A stretch of DNA of 51,822 bases. Source: JAGOEX01 sp964630905 (GTDB lineage: Bacteria > UBP6 > UBA1177). The notes beneath the pieces were generated by a model that made no database searches, was not told the DNA's origin, and saw only the letters and a list, made by a program, of their open reading frames with translations. Each line of letters opens with the position of its first letter. The stretch's first letter is position 1. Position numbers and translations under genes: made by a program. The stretch spans positions 1-51,822 of the forward strand of contig CAZVWR010000017.1 in the NCBI GenBank assembly GCA_964630905.1, written 5' to 3'. Of this stretch, positions 25,208 to 34,480 are shown piece by piece.

Positions 25208-26530
25208 TCACAGAGTAAAAGAAAAATCTTTCACGATGATGCCGGGAAGGTGTGAGCTTTCCGTGCTTCTTTGACCATAGGTATCTGTGCTGATGAGCAT
25301 TTCCCGTTCACTTGTGGCATCAACAAAATTTTCACCTAACATTTTGAAAACCGATTCATCAAATCTCATGACATTGATCGGAGCTGTTATTTCGCCGTTT
25401 TTCACATAAAACGCGGCAAATCTCGACATTCCTGTCACTTTGCAGTTTGCTCTGTCTGAATAGTTCAAGTAGTGGACATTATTAAGATAAACTCCTGTGT
25501 CAAGCACTTTTAGAATGTCAGTTGCTGCAATGTTTCCGCCATTCATTTCAAGAGATTCGGGCATTTCATAACCGTTGGCTCCGTTTTGAATTTCGCCGTA
25601 TTCCTTTGCACTTCTCGGGCTGACCAGCGCTCCTGCAAACTTACCGTTTCTGATAAGTTCAACCTTATCCGGTCTTATGAAGCCGGTTGAATTAAAATTC
25701 GGGCAGCTCCCCTCTTTTGTGTTTTCCGTAATTGTTATCGAATCGTTGAGAGTCACTTCATTTTCAACAAGTTTGATTAACGAACTATTCTTTGTCTTTT
25801 GAGATTTAATTCCGAAACCGCCCCATCCGATCACTCCGAAAAAATCTTCAAGAGCACTTGGAGCAAGGTAAACCCTGTATTTTCCTCTTTGAATCGTGAC
25901 CGGAGTCCGTTTCATTATTTCAAGCTCGGTTCTGACTTTCTCCATTTTTGCGTTAAACGCTGAAGAATCCCATCTGTATCCGGCATATCCTGACTTTACA
26001 GCTTTGTCAGTTGAATGATATACGCTCCAGCTGAAATTAAAACCCGGTTTTTCAAACCAGTTCTTTTGACCGAGACTGTTTGCAAAACCCGCAATGATGT
26101 TTCCGCTTGCAAATATTCCAACCAGATCAAGTCCTTTTGCCGAAGTAATTATTTCATTTATTATCTCTTCACTTTCAGGCAGTTCATTTTTTGCAACTGT
26201 TTCAGTGGATTTCACTTCCGTCGAATAAAGAATATACGGGTCATTCTCAACTTGTGCGATTATATTTCTTAATGAATTAAAAGCATTGTCAACGCTCATC
26301 AAATCTGTTTCAAAGTTTTTTGACAGTGACAGAGAGTGATGCGCCTGCTTACCTCCCAAAATGAGAGTAATTGAAAGATAATACTGTGAAACATGACCGT
26401 TCTGCCTGATCAATGCATGGTTTAGACGGATAAAATCGCTCTCTTCACCACTTAAATTAAGATAAATGAATTCACCCGCTTTTGTTTTTGAAACTGCAAG
26501 ATCTGCAAGTTTATAAAAATAGTTTTTCAT
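25208..26530 (-). CDS. tldE: TldE/PmbA-family protein, TldD partner
   Basis: 440 residues. TldD and TldE form a heterodimeric metalloprotease that degrades unfolded or leader peptides, including microcin and modified-peptide precursors; TldE lacks the zinc motif and shapes the chamber. I see no HExxxH motif here, as expected. Family-like features include a C-terminal beta-rich domain with GVYLNNVHYLNYSDRANCKVTGMSRFAAFYVKNGEI, read in pieces around residues 355-395. Start and stop overlap tldD by one base (TAATG), with a strong GGAGG inside the end of tldD. The N-terminal half is rather divergent from enterobacterial PmbA, so the symbol is by context plus C-terminal similarity. Confidence 0.8.
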   Translation of the reverse strand: MKNYFYKLADLAVSKTKAGEFIYLNLSGEESDFIRLNHALIRQNGHVSQYYLSITLILGGKQAHHSLSLSKNFETDLMSVDNAFNSLRNIIAQVENDPYILYSTEVKSTETVAKNELPESEEIINEIITSAKGLDLVGIFASGNIIAGFANSLGQKNWFEKPGFNFSWSVYHSTDKAVKSGYAGYRWDSSAFNAKMEKVRTELEIMKRTPVTIQRGKYRVYLAPSALEDFFGVIGWGGFGIKSQKTKNSSLIKLVENEVTLNDSITITENTKEGSCPNFNSTGFIRPDKVELIRNGKFAGALVSPRSAKEYGEIQNGANGYEMPESLEMNGGNIAATDILKVLDTGVYLNNVHYLNYSDRANCKVTGMSRFAAFYVKNGEITAPINVMRFDESVFKMLGENFVDATSEREMLISTDTYGQRSTESSHLPGIIVKDFSFTL

Positions 26531-27969
26531 TATTCACCTCCGAAAACTTCAACGCCGCCAAAAAGACAGACTGGGCTTGCATGACCGACAAATATTGCCT
26601 GATTGGGTTCGGCTTTTCCGCAGTTTGGAACCCCTTTCATTTCAAAAGTGTCACGATTTCCAACCATTTTGAGGTTGTTCCAGAAATATCTTGAAATTCC
26701 ACGGTAATTGGGATTTTTTACAAGATGAGTCAACTTTCCGTTTTCGATCATCCTCCCCCACTCGCATCCGAACTGGAATTTGTTCCTTGAATCATCAATT
26801 GACCACGAAAGGTTTGTCTTCATGAAAACCCCTTTTTCAACACTTGCTATCATTTCATCAAATGTTGAAGTTCCAGGTTCCATGTTGAGATTCGCCATTC
26901 TGTCAACCGGAGGTCTGTTCCAGCTTGAAGCACGACTGTTTGCAACGCCGGAAACATTTGATCTGAGCTGAGAAATATTGCTGCCGAGCGCCCTTTTCAG
27001 AACACCTTTTTTAATCAGGTACTCCTTATCCGCTTTGTTCCCGTCATCGTCAAAAAGATATGTCGCAAACTCACCTTCAACTGTGGGGTCAAAAGTAATG
27101 TTAAGAAGCTCACTGCCGTATTGAAAGTTTCCGATCATATCAAGAGTTACAAAACTTGTTCCTGCGTAGTTTCTTTCATCACCTAAGATTCTGTCAATCT
27201 CAAGCGGATGACCGATAGATTCATGTATCTGAAGCACCATCTGGCCCGGATCAAGAACTATGTCCATTGTCCCCTCCGGACAGTTCGGTGCATCAAGAAG
27301 TTCATTTGCCTCAACTGCAAGCCGTATTGCGTTTTCTTCATTAAAACCTGTTTTTTCGAACACTTCCAGTCCGCCCTGCATTGCAATTGCAAAACTGTCA
27401 AGACTTCTTCTTGTGATATTTGTTCCAACTGCCGCAGTAAGAGACAGGAACGGAATCATATAATCAAATTCGTGAAGCGCTTCCCCTCCGACAGATGTGA
27501 TATACCACACATTTTTCCTTATAAAAGTGACTGCCGCAGTTCTGTCAACGATGTTCTTTCCATTCATTTTCAAGTTTAACAGCTTTAAATGTTCAATCTT
27601 TTCAGCAAGTTCAGTTTTATCCCACGGTTTTTCAACAGGACTTGAATATTTGCCGTTTGGATTCAACTTTTCAATTTTCGAGAACGGAACAACACTTTTT
27701 GAGCCGTTAAATTCCGCCCACCGGAGAGCCGATTCATAAGCTTTTCCGATTCCATTATCAGAAAAGTCGCATGAAGCCGCATAGCCGCTCCCATCCCCGA
27801 TGTAAACCGTGATCATATAACCCGAATCATTGCTTCCTGCAACAGGAGAGAGAACATCACTTCGAACCGAAATATTCTGTGAATAACTTGAAACAATGCG
27901 GATAGTTGCAAACTCACCGCTTTTCACACACTTAAAAAAACTTTCTTTGACTTTCCCAAGATCGAACAT
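26530..27969 (-). CDS. tldD: Metalloprotease TldD
   Basis: 479 residues from ATG 27969, chosen because GGAGGAGAC abuts it; the longer frame adds only seven residues across the ribosome site. The catalytic zinc motif HESIGH (H249, E250, H254) in VLQIHESIGHPLEIDR is the TldD signature. A C-terminal PNCGKAEPNQ with GHASPVC matches the region containing the third zinc ligand. It is the active subunit of the TldD/TldE protease, acting in the cytosol. Known roles are removal of leader peptides from ribosomally made peptides and breakdown of unstructured peptides. I see no precursor peptide gene nearby. The pair forms a two-gene operon, with 137 bp to the rmuC remnant upstream. Confidence 0.92.
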   Translation of the reverse strand: MFDLGKVKESFFKCVKSGEFATIRIVSSYSQNISVRSDVLSPVAGSNDSGYMITVYIGDGSGYAASCDFSDNGIGKAYESALRWAEFNGSKSVVPFSKIEKLNPNGKYSSPVEKPWDKTELAEKIEHLKLLNLKMNGKNIVDRTAAVTFIRKNVWYITSVGGEALHEFDYMIPFLSLTAAVGTNITRRSLDSFAIAMQGGLEVFEKTGFNEENAIRLAVEANELLDAPNCPEGTMDIVLDPGQMVLQIHESIGHPLEIDRILGDERNYAGTSFVTLDMIGNFQYGSELLNITFDPTVEGEFATYLFDDDGNKADKEYLIKKGVLKRALGSNISQLRSNVSGVANSRASSWNRPPVDRMANLNMEPGTSTFDEMIASVEKGVFMKTNLSWSIDDSRNKFQFGCEWGRMIENGKLTHLVKNPNYRGISRYFWNNLKMVGNRDTFEMKGVPNCGKAEPNQAIFVGHASPVCLFGGVEVFGGE

Positions 27970-28051
27970 GTCTCCTCCATCATAAAACAATTCATAACAG
28001 TCTAAACATTTAAAGAATAAAATGAAGAAAAAGGATATTTGCAGTTTTTTG

Positions 28052-28079
28052 TTGTCTTATAACTTTGAATCTGAATAAT
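28052..28079 (+). promoter_or_regulatory. Duplicated rmuC promoter, left copy
   Basis: TTGTCT (28052-28057), 16 bases, AATAAT (28074-28079), identical to the copy before intact rmuC. If active it would transcribe into the 3' end of the opposing lipoprotein gene. Confidence 0.4.
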
Positions 28080-28106
28080 TAAGAAAAGATTTGTGAGGAG
28101 AAAAAC

Positions 28107-28235
28107 ATGGCTGAGCTGATAACAGGAATAATAATCGGAACAATAACTGGCGGAATTATTTCATTTTTATGGATGAAAGCAAAAAATGCGTCAATTACTG
28201 CGGAATCAAAAACTCAGGGAAACTGGAGAGAAATG
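28107..28235 (+). pseudogene. rmuC remnant with internal deletion
   Basis: The ATG, ribosome site (GAGGAG) and codons 1-35 match rmuC at 34376. The frame then jumps to rmuC codon 149 (TQGNWxEMI), skipping exactly 339 bp (113 codons). The junction lies in GAATCAAAA, which occurs twice in the intact gene at the deletion end points. Similarity fades about eight codons later. The frame remains open to 28313 but runs past the stop of the opposing lipoprotein gene, so the tail is not RmuC. A 68-residue product with one membrane helix could be made, but the RmuC nuclease-like core is gone. Confidence 0.88.
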
Positions 28236-28252
28236 ATTATGAGACTGGATTT

Positions 28253-29869
28253 TCACTCCTTCAATCTTTCCCCCGTCTTGGGGTCTTTGGGATTCTCCGG
28301 CTGCGGTGTGTAATCATCAAACGGGCATAGTTCAGGGTGATAATCACAGTAACATTCCATGTCACGGAGTTTCATGGCTGGCTGGGTATCGTCCTGCCAC
28401 ACAAGCCAGTGCCCTTCAATCTCAGGATAAGACATTCTATAAGCCATGATTCCGTCATTGTGTTCAACGGGAAGTGCACAGTAACTTTTCTTTTTTGATA
28501 TTCTGTAGTAACACACTTTTCCGTCACCTTGCGGATCTCCTGCTTCATCATTTACCGGATTAAAAACATTGGTCAACAGAATGGTATCACCTTTGACCTG
28601 AATCACCGGCAATGTCTTTGTTCCTGCCGACAGTCCCGGAATATCTATTTCTTCATATTTGAACAGTGTTTTGCTTATATCTACTTTTCCAATCTTGTTT
28701 GACTTGGATGTATCTATGTTCTCGTAATATATAAGATTTTCATTTTCCTTATCTATTATGGGTGTTGCAATTCTTTCTCCCGTTCTGTTTAGCTTTACAC
28801 AATCCTCTCTACTTTTCGGGCTTTTACTGAGATCACACACATATCCTTTGAAACTCTGATCATAAAATGCGAGTTTATCTCCAACAAGATTGGGATCTCC
28901 GCCTGTATCACCTTCTCCGATTACTGTCCATTTCCACACTCCGATTTTTGCATACATCATTCTGTCAGGATCACCATCTTTTATTTCAACATTTATAAAT
29001 ACCCATTTGTCATTTATAACGGGATTGCCTGTTATAAAACGCACAGGTTCGTTCATTGCGACCGACATTTTTCCACTGCTGTCTGAATATATCAAATACT
29101 TATATGCACTGTTTTTATCAATCCCCTTAAGTGAAACACCGTTGAACATTGATCCTTTGTTATATGCCATTATATCATTTGAGCTGCTCATCCTTGCAAC
29201 TTTATACATACGGGTATCAAGATCAAATTCAATTGCTTTCATGTCTGCCGGTTTTGCTTCCTCACTGAATGTTGCAGATAAAGCGTGATCCATTACCATC
29301 CCGATCTTCCCTTCAGACAGGTTATAGTGCTTGAATGTTTTCATACCTGTCTGCCAGCCGGTCGGATTATCAGCATTTAACATAATATCGCATTTATCCA
29401 AAAAAATAGTCGGGTGATTCTCTATCACTTTATCATAATAAAGAGGAATCAGATCCTCCATGACACATGGGTATCCACAACAGTCCAGATCGGGATGCTC
29501 TTTGCACAGGACTTCATTGGGTTCTTTCCACAGGTTTGAAACACAGTCGGGATCGAGTTCTGTCGGAGTATCACATTTTCTGCAGAAATGAATTGAACCG
29601 TCAATTCTTGAATAAGGGAAGCCCGCCTCCTTCAAAGGCGGGCAGTATGTGTCTTCATCAATATCGGGAATTTCATCCAGTTTGTTGTCATCCTTCAGAT
29701 CAGCATCGGCAATGTCAACATCAGGATCAGTAGGATCATCATCAAATTGTGTGTTATTATCCTGATCCATGGTGCTTTCCTTATCATTTGACGGTTTGCT
29801 TTCGTTGCATGCCGTGCAGGAAAACAGAAATACCGTCACAACTAAAACCGGAATATATTTCAATTTCAT
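28253..29869 (-). CDS. Lipoprotein with predicted beta-propeller-like ectodomain
   Basis: 538 residues. The signal peptide ends in LFSC with C18; Phe at -2 is slightly unusual, but no better lipobox is present. An Asp-rich stalk (about 30-75) leads to a Cys-containing section (YCPPLKEAG, HFCRKC, DLDCCGYPC). Residues about 180-500 have repeating short beta-strand patterns with phrases such as NDKWVFINVEI, GDKLAFYDQ, ENLIYYEN and GHWLVWQD, as in TolB-like or other propellers. No enzyme motif is seen. ATG 29869 has GAGG close upstream; the frame extends five codons further into the ribosome site. It follows the 1375-residue protein gene by 11 bp and is probably co-transcribed with it. Confidence 0.7.
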   Translation of the reverse strand: MKLKYIPVLVVTVFLFSCTACNESKPSNDKESTMDQDNNTQFDDDPTDPDVDIADADLKDDNKLDEIPDIDEDTYCPPLKEAGFPYSRIDGSIHFCRKCDTPTELDPDCVSNLWKEPNEVLCKEHPDLDCCGYPCVMEDLIPLYYDKVIENHPTIFLDKCDIMLNADNPTGWQTGMKTFKHYNLSEGKIGMVMDHALSATFSEEAKPADMKAIEFDLDTRMYKVARMSSSNDIMAYNKGSMFNGVSLKGIDKNSAYKYLIYSDSSGKMSVAMNEPVRFITGNPVINDKWVFINVEIKDGDPDRMMYAKIGVWKWTVIGEGDTGGDPNLVGDKLAFYDQSFKGYVCDLSKSPKSREDCVKLNRTGERIATPIIDKENENLIYYENIDTSKSNKIGKVDISKTLFKYEEIDIPGLSAGTKTLPVIQVKGDTILLTNVFNPVNDEAGDPQGDGKVCYYRISKKKSYCALPVEHNDGIMAYRMSYPEIEGHWLVWQDDTQPAMKLRDMECYCDYHPELCPFDDYTPQPENPKDPKTGERLKE

Positions 29870-29880
29870 TGCCTCACCTC

Positions 29881-32800
29881 TCATTTGCTCAGGAATATCC
29901 TGCCGCTGTGAACTGTGTATATTATACCGTTTCTAAGATAAGTGTCTCTAAAATAATTTTTGCTTCCTCCGATGCTTTTTATTACGAGTTTCTCACTTTC
30001 GTTGAATTCAATCTTTTTCTGTCCGTTTTTGCAGCCCAGATATACATTCTGACTGTCGCTCATGAATTCAGGATCACTGCAACTCAGCTTAACTTCATCA
30101 GTTTTAACGATTGTTCCTTCATCAGAAAATCTGAACATGGCAAGCTTTGAACTGCTGAACCATTTGTCATGGAAAACAAAGAGATATTCATTCCAGACCT
30201 CAAGATCAACAACATTCATTGAAAGAGAGACCGTCTGTTTTTTCACAGGATTGAATGGATCAGTAATGTCATAAATATTTACTTTTCCGTTTTCTCCGGT
30301 GAACAGCATATTTCCAGACACTCTTATCTGGTCACATCCGCTTGTGCTGATCTCTTTTCTTTTTACAAGATCACCGTTTTCCTTCACTTCAAAAACAAAA
30401 ACTTTGTTACTTCTTGATGAATAAAGTGCATTATCTTTAACTGCAATGCTGTTCACTGTGCCGACCACATCAAGATCTCCGTTTTCAAGTCCGCCTGCCG
30501 CATTTATCCTGAAAGTTCTTATTCCGCTGAGTCCGCCGGAAAAAACAAAATCATCAATTCCCGCAAGAGAGAATTTGTAGTCAAGGAATGTATAGCTTTT
30601 ATACTGATAATCTTCAGCAGGACTGCAAATGTTCCTGAATTCCTTCCCGGGATAAGTATTGTCATTTTTTCTTGATATGCAGTATTTTTCAATATCCATT
30701 GCCTCAAATTCACTTTCAAGAACAGTTTTTCCGTAATCTGTTTCACCTGTTGCAATATTTATGAATGCAGTGGCAACTTCTTTTTGAGGAAATGTTCTTG
30801 AGAAGATATTCAGGATTCCGTTTTCCTCTTTTATCAGGACATCGCCCATATCAATATTAATGCTGTCGGCAATTTTTCTCCAGCCGTAAGCTGTGTCAAG
30901 TGCCCACACATCGCTATGAACTGCAACACCTTCTCTTCCGTCCGTGACTCCTCCTGCAACATACATTTTCCAGTTATCTGATGAAAAAGAGAACGAATCT
31001 CTTGAAGCAGGATATTCATCCGATTCTATTTCAATAAAAGTATCTCCGCTGAGTATGTAAGGTTCATAATATTGTCCGTTGTTACGGAGCATAACAAGTT
31101 CCCTGCCGGCACTAAAGACATTTATCTCGTTTTCCGGATAAGGCATCTGCATTATTTCTCTGAATCTGTAGGTCATGCCGCTGCCGATATTTGTCTGCTG
31201 TCCGCTGTCGTCCTTTTCAAGAGAATAGAGCATATTCGCACTTGTAAGGAAAATTCTCCCTTTTGCAACAGCACCTTTTCCTTTTATCAGATCTTCCTGC
31301 GGTTTGGGAGCAATTCCTGCAAGAATTATTTCGCTTGGATTATCTTCATCATTGATTCCGAAATATATTTCATTTTCACCTTCAAACACCGATATAATGT
31401 TCCCTTCATCATTGAATGTCGCAATAATGTTGTCAGCATTGTTGAGTTTTCTTTTTTCACTTTTCAGAATATTATCCTTATATATCCAGAGTTCAGTCAC
31501 AGATGATACGGCATCTGAAAATTTTACACATCCTGAACATGTCGAATTTGATTTTTCCGAGCTGTTTAACATTTCAGAGGTAATTTTGAACGGGAAAAAG
31601 TTCTGTCTCAGATTTTCAGTGTAATAACTAAGTTTTGTTCCCTGCTTGTTCTCTCTTTTTGTCCTTGCATTGATATAGAAATTTCTGAAACATGCCGGAT
31701 TTATGAATTCTGCTTCCTCATCATAATAATCTTCATCTGCACTGCAGTTTTCCGTTCCTGCCGATCCAACTGAAGCAGCATAATTAATGAACGGCTCCTT
31801 TAAATTCTGCTGACCCGATGAGACATAAGTTTCATATAAGAACGGATAATCAACCGATAGATTCTTTGTCCAGTCCCATTTTTCAATTGCCGACTTGCTG
31901 TACTTTGTTTTGTTTACTACACTCAATTTTCCCATAAATGAACTTATTTTAGGGGTCTGCCATGCCAATTTATTAAGCTGTCTATTATATGGTTCAGGAT
32001 CGCCGCCGTGACTGTATCCGAAACTCGAATCATTTGTTGTCGGAATGCTTTTCCCAAGATCCGATGTTGTGCAGTAACCGCCTTTGCCCCACTCATCCAT
32101 TAATTCCAGATCCATCCAGCAGTATTTTGCAGTTGATCCGGGGGTTGTATCACCGATAACTTTGTAATTCAGATCAACGAACCTGTTCACCTCCGACTTC
32201 ATTTTGTGAAAAATAAGATTCGGAGATGTCGTTGAAATCATTTTCGTAACTGAAGAATGATCCGTGTCACACGCATCACCGATACCGTCAAGATCATGAT
32301 CCGGCTGCCAGTACCACATTTTTCTGTTTTTATAAACAATGTTCTCGTAAATCAAATTTCCCAAATACCCATCATTTTTTCTCTCCTGATTTTTTGATGC
32401 ACCACCACTGAAAGAAAGTTTCAACCAGCATTCTAACCAGTTATCATCTTCATCACATTCCTGAATTTCAGCAGAGATCAGTTCATTATTTAGTGATGCT
32501 GCAACAAATTTGTTTTTAACATTTGGACAGTTGTCGCATTCATCATGAATTCTGTCACCATCACTATCCCGCCTTGTTTCATATTCAAAAACCATTCCGT
32601 TTGACGGACACGGATCACAGAGATCACCGACCCCGTCACCGTCATAATCACCCTGATCCGGATTATAAATCCCCGGACAGTTATCATCTTCAAAAACATT
32701 ATCGCCGTCAGGATCATAATGATCACAAACATCTCCAAGTCCGTTTCCATCTCCATCCGCCTGATCCTCATTCCAATCAAACGGACAATTATCATATACA

Positions 32801-34008
32801 TCTTTTATCCCGTCACCATCATAATCACGGGACTTATAATGATAAACAGAGTGCTGCTCTGTACTAGCTGTACACCTATTATTAAGGACAAGAAGATGAA
32901 TATCATATTCTTCACTGCCATTCAACGCAGGAAAAATATTTATTCCTTCCAGCTCTATGTTTCTTTCAGCTGCACACAATGGATCTTCCGGAATCATTTC
33001 TTCCATAATATGGATAAACCCTATCATATAAAATTCTATATCTGCTTGATCGTTAGGATGCCATTCTTCCATTCTTATCAAATCTTTATAAGCTTTTTCT
33101 GGAACATAATATATATAAACGCCTGTAAACCCAGAATTGTTCTGTTTAGCATCATGTACATTGTAAAAAAATCGTCCATTGGGTGAAAATGCACCGCCCT
33201 GTATCCAGTTAGTGTAGTTGCTTTGATTTATGTCGGATTTTTCCAGATCGTATGTGCCATCATTAGACCGTTTCAAAGATTCCATTCTGACCTTCACTCT
33301 TCTGGCAAAAACCTTTTCTTCACTACTATTTTCAGTTAAATTGTTACCTTCAATCTCAACAATTGATTGACATGGTTTGAATATCATTCCTGTTTTAGGA
33401 AATATAGTCAGATATGACCAAGATTTCTTATCATTGAATTTAATTTCAGATATACCATCGTAATCAACTCTGTTATTTACAGAATAATGTTTTTGATCTT
33501 TATATATATCACCATAAAAAAAATAAACTTTGTCATTTCCTGGGACAGCAAGAGTTTTTCCTAGTCCAAAAAAACCTGAATAATAAAAATCCCCGTGACC
33601 AAATTTTTCTCCGGAATTTTCGAATAAATTAACTTTCTCATATTCCTCAAAAAAATGGCTCGCATTTAGTTTAAAAACATCAATATAATTATTTTTTATG
33701 AGAACCCAATACTCAGAAACAATGGTTCCGTTCTCATCTATTTCATGAATATTTGTTATACCTTGAGTTTCATGATCTTTATTTGATTGATCGCCATTAT
33801 CTCTATCATGAGGATTCTTGTATTCGGAATCATCTTGATAATAAAAATTCTCCCACAAATAAAATTCAGACATGGCATCATAATGCATCTCACCTTTAAA
33901 CAACCCTTTTTCCAACTTGTTCATTTCAATTGCCGCCAGCAAAATTTCCGGCACAAAAATTAAGACAGAAACCAGGAACCCGATAAAAACCAAAAATTCT
34001 TTCCTCAT
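29881..34008 (-). CDS. Giant exported protein with TSP3 repeats and C-terminal propeller-like region
   Basis: 1375 residues with a Sec signal peptide (about 1-26, ending LLAAIE) and no lipobox. Residues 27-385 are an uncharacterised beta-rich region. Residues about 390-590 hold thrombospondin type 3-like calcium repeats: DYDGDGIKDVYDNCP, DGDGNGLGDVCD, DDNCPGIYNPDQGDYDGDG, and further copies. The C-terminal third (about 930-1375) has repeated strand patterns typical of Kelch or LVIVD-type propellers, with KVNIYDITDPFNPVKKQ as the clearest LVIVD-like unit. It is likely secreted or surface-associated by interaction with its lipoprotein neighbour downstream. A strong ribosome site (GGAGGGG) precedes the ATG. 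A pentanucleotide microsatellite lies about 90-140 bp upstream of the start. Confidence 0.78.
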   Translation of the reverse strand: MRKEFLVFIGFLVSVLIFVPEILLAAIEMNKLEKGLFKGEMHYDAMSEFYLWENFYYQDDSEYKNPHDRDNGDQSNKDHETQGITNIHEIDENGTIVSEYWVLIKNNYIDVFKLNASHFFEEYEKVNLFENSGEKFGHGDFYYSGFFGLGKTLAVPGNDKVYFFYGDIYKDQKHYSVNNRVDYDGISEIKFNDKKSWSYLTIFPKTGMIFKPCQSIVEIEGNNLTENSSEEKVFARRVKVRMESLKRSNDGTYDLEKSDINQSNYTNWIQGGAFSPNGRFFYNVHDAKQNNSGFTGVYIYYVPEKAYKDLIRMEEWHPNDQADIEFYMIGFIHIMEEMIPEDPLCAAERNIELEGINIFPALNGSEEYDIHLLVLNNRCTASTEQHSVYHYKSRDYDGDGIKDVYDNCPFDWNEDQADGDGNGLGDVCDHYDPDGDNVFEDDNCPGIYNPDQGDYDGDGVGDLCDPCPSNGMVFEYETRRDSDGDRIHDECDNCPNVKNKFVAASLNNELISAEIQECDEDDNWLECWLKLSFSGGASKNQERKNDGYLGNLIYENIVYKNRKMWYWQPDHDLDGIGDACDTDHSSVTKMISTTSPNLIFHKMKSEVNRFVDLNYKVIGDTTPGSTAKYCWMDLELMDEWGKGGYCTTSDLGKSIPTTNDSSFGYSHGGDPEPYNRQLNKLAWQTPKISSFMGKLSVVNKTKYSKSAIEKWDWTKNLSVDYPFLYETYVSSGQQNLKEPFINYAASVGSAGTENCSADEDYYDEEAEFINPACFRNFYINARTKRENKQGTKLSYYTENLRQNFFPFKITSEMLNSSEKSNSTCSGCVKFSDAVSSVTELWIYKDNILKSEKRKLNNADNIIATFNDEGNIISVFEGENEIYFGINDEDNPSEIILAGIAPKPQEDLIKGKGAVAKGRIFLTSANMLYSLEKDDSGQQTNIGSGMTYRFREIMQMPYPENEINVFSAGRELVMLRNNGQYYEPYILSGDTFIEIESDEYPASRDSFSFSSDNWKMYVAGGVTDGREGVAVHSDVWALDTAYGWRKIADSINIDMGDVLIKEENGILNIFSRTFPQKEVATAFINIATGETDYGKTVLESEFEAMDIEKYCISRKNDNTYPGKEFRNICSPAEDYQYKSYTFLDYKFSLAGIDDFVFSGGLSGIRTFRINAAGGLENGDLDVVGTVNSIAVKDNALYSSRSNKVFVFEVKENGDLVKRKEISTSGCDQIRVSGNMLFTGENGKVNIYDITDPFNPVKKQTVSLSMNVVDLEVWNEYLFVFHDKWFSSSKLAMFRFSDEGTIVKTDEVKLSCSDPEFMSDSQNVYLGCKNGQKKIEFNESEKLVIKSIGGSKNYFRDTYLRNGIIYTVHSGRIFLSK

Positions 34009-34098
34009 CTCACCCCTCCATCAAAAAGATAATAAAACCGTCTTGTATAAAAAACTCTTGAAATATTCTGCATGTATCTGAAAAAATTAAAGAATCGA

Positions 34099-34149
34099 CT
34101 TGTCTCTTGTCTTGTCTTGTCTTGTCTTGTCTTGTCTTGTCTTGTCTTG
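34099..34149. repeat. CTTGT pentanucleotide microsatellite
   Basis: Eight perfect CTTGT units (34106-34145), flanked by an offset CTTGTCT before and a partial CTTG after. On the minus strand it reads (ACAAG)n, 91-141 bp upstream of the 1375-residue gene. Such tracts change length by slipped-strand mispairing. Confidence 0.97.
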
Positions 34150-34307
34150 AAAAATCATCCCGTTAAAACAGGAAAAGCAAGTTCTTTTTGAATTTTTTGT
34201 CATTTTTGCTTCCAACTGAAATCTGACCAAGTTGTATTAAAATATTTTCAGCATGTCAAGGGAAAAGTTCTCCTGTTTTTTTGGTGGAACTTCAGAAAGA
34301 AAAAAAT

Positions 34308-34480
34308 GCAGTTTTTTGTTGTCTTATAACTTTGAATCTGAATAATTAAGAAAAGATCTGTGAGGAGGAAAAAACATGGCTGAGCTGATAACAGGAATAA
34401 TAATTGGAACAATAACTGGCGGAATTATTTCATTTTTATGGATGAAAGCAAAAAATGCGGCACTAATTGCAGAATCAAAA
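34308..34480 (+). repeat. Direct repeat of the rmuC promoter and 5' end, right (intact) copy
   Basis: Matches 28041-28211 with a few substitutions and small indels. The match resumes at 34811 with the sequence after the deletion junction of the left copy. Confidence 0.93.
34319..34346 (+). promoter_or_regulatory. Predicted rmuC promoter
   Basis: TTGTCT (34319-34324), 16 bases, AATAAT (34341-34346), 29 bp before the ATG. Its conservation in the duplicated left copy shows only common origin, not function. Confidence 0.45.

Larger units (their letters stand above)
28041..28235 (+). repeat. Direct repeat of the rmuC promoter and 5' end, left copy
   Basis: Nearly identical to 34308-34480 (offset 6267 bp) through 28211, then continuing as a match to 34811 onward. 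It contains promoter, ribosome site and the first 35 codons of rmuC, plus about 8 codons from further inside the gene. Confidence 0.93.
34009..34375. other. Divergent intergenic region with microsatellite and duplicated promoter
   Basis: 367 bp without a gene. It holds the upstream region of the minus-strand 1375-residue gene, a CTTGT microsatellite, and the right copy of the rmuC promoter repeat from 34308. I see no RNA gene. Confidence 0.7.

Noticed and set aside
26530..27969. TldD/TldE considered as part of a modified-peptide (RiPP) cluster
   Set aside because: No precursor peptide, cyclodehydratase, radical SAM maturase or exporter lies nearby. TldD/E is also a general protease pair.
28107..28313. 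68-residue frame taken as an independent small membrane protein gene
   Set aside because: Its first 35 codons and promoter are copied from rmuC and the tail is a read-through over a foreign junction; a remnant is the simpler explanation.
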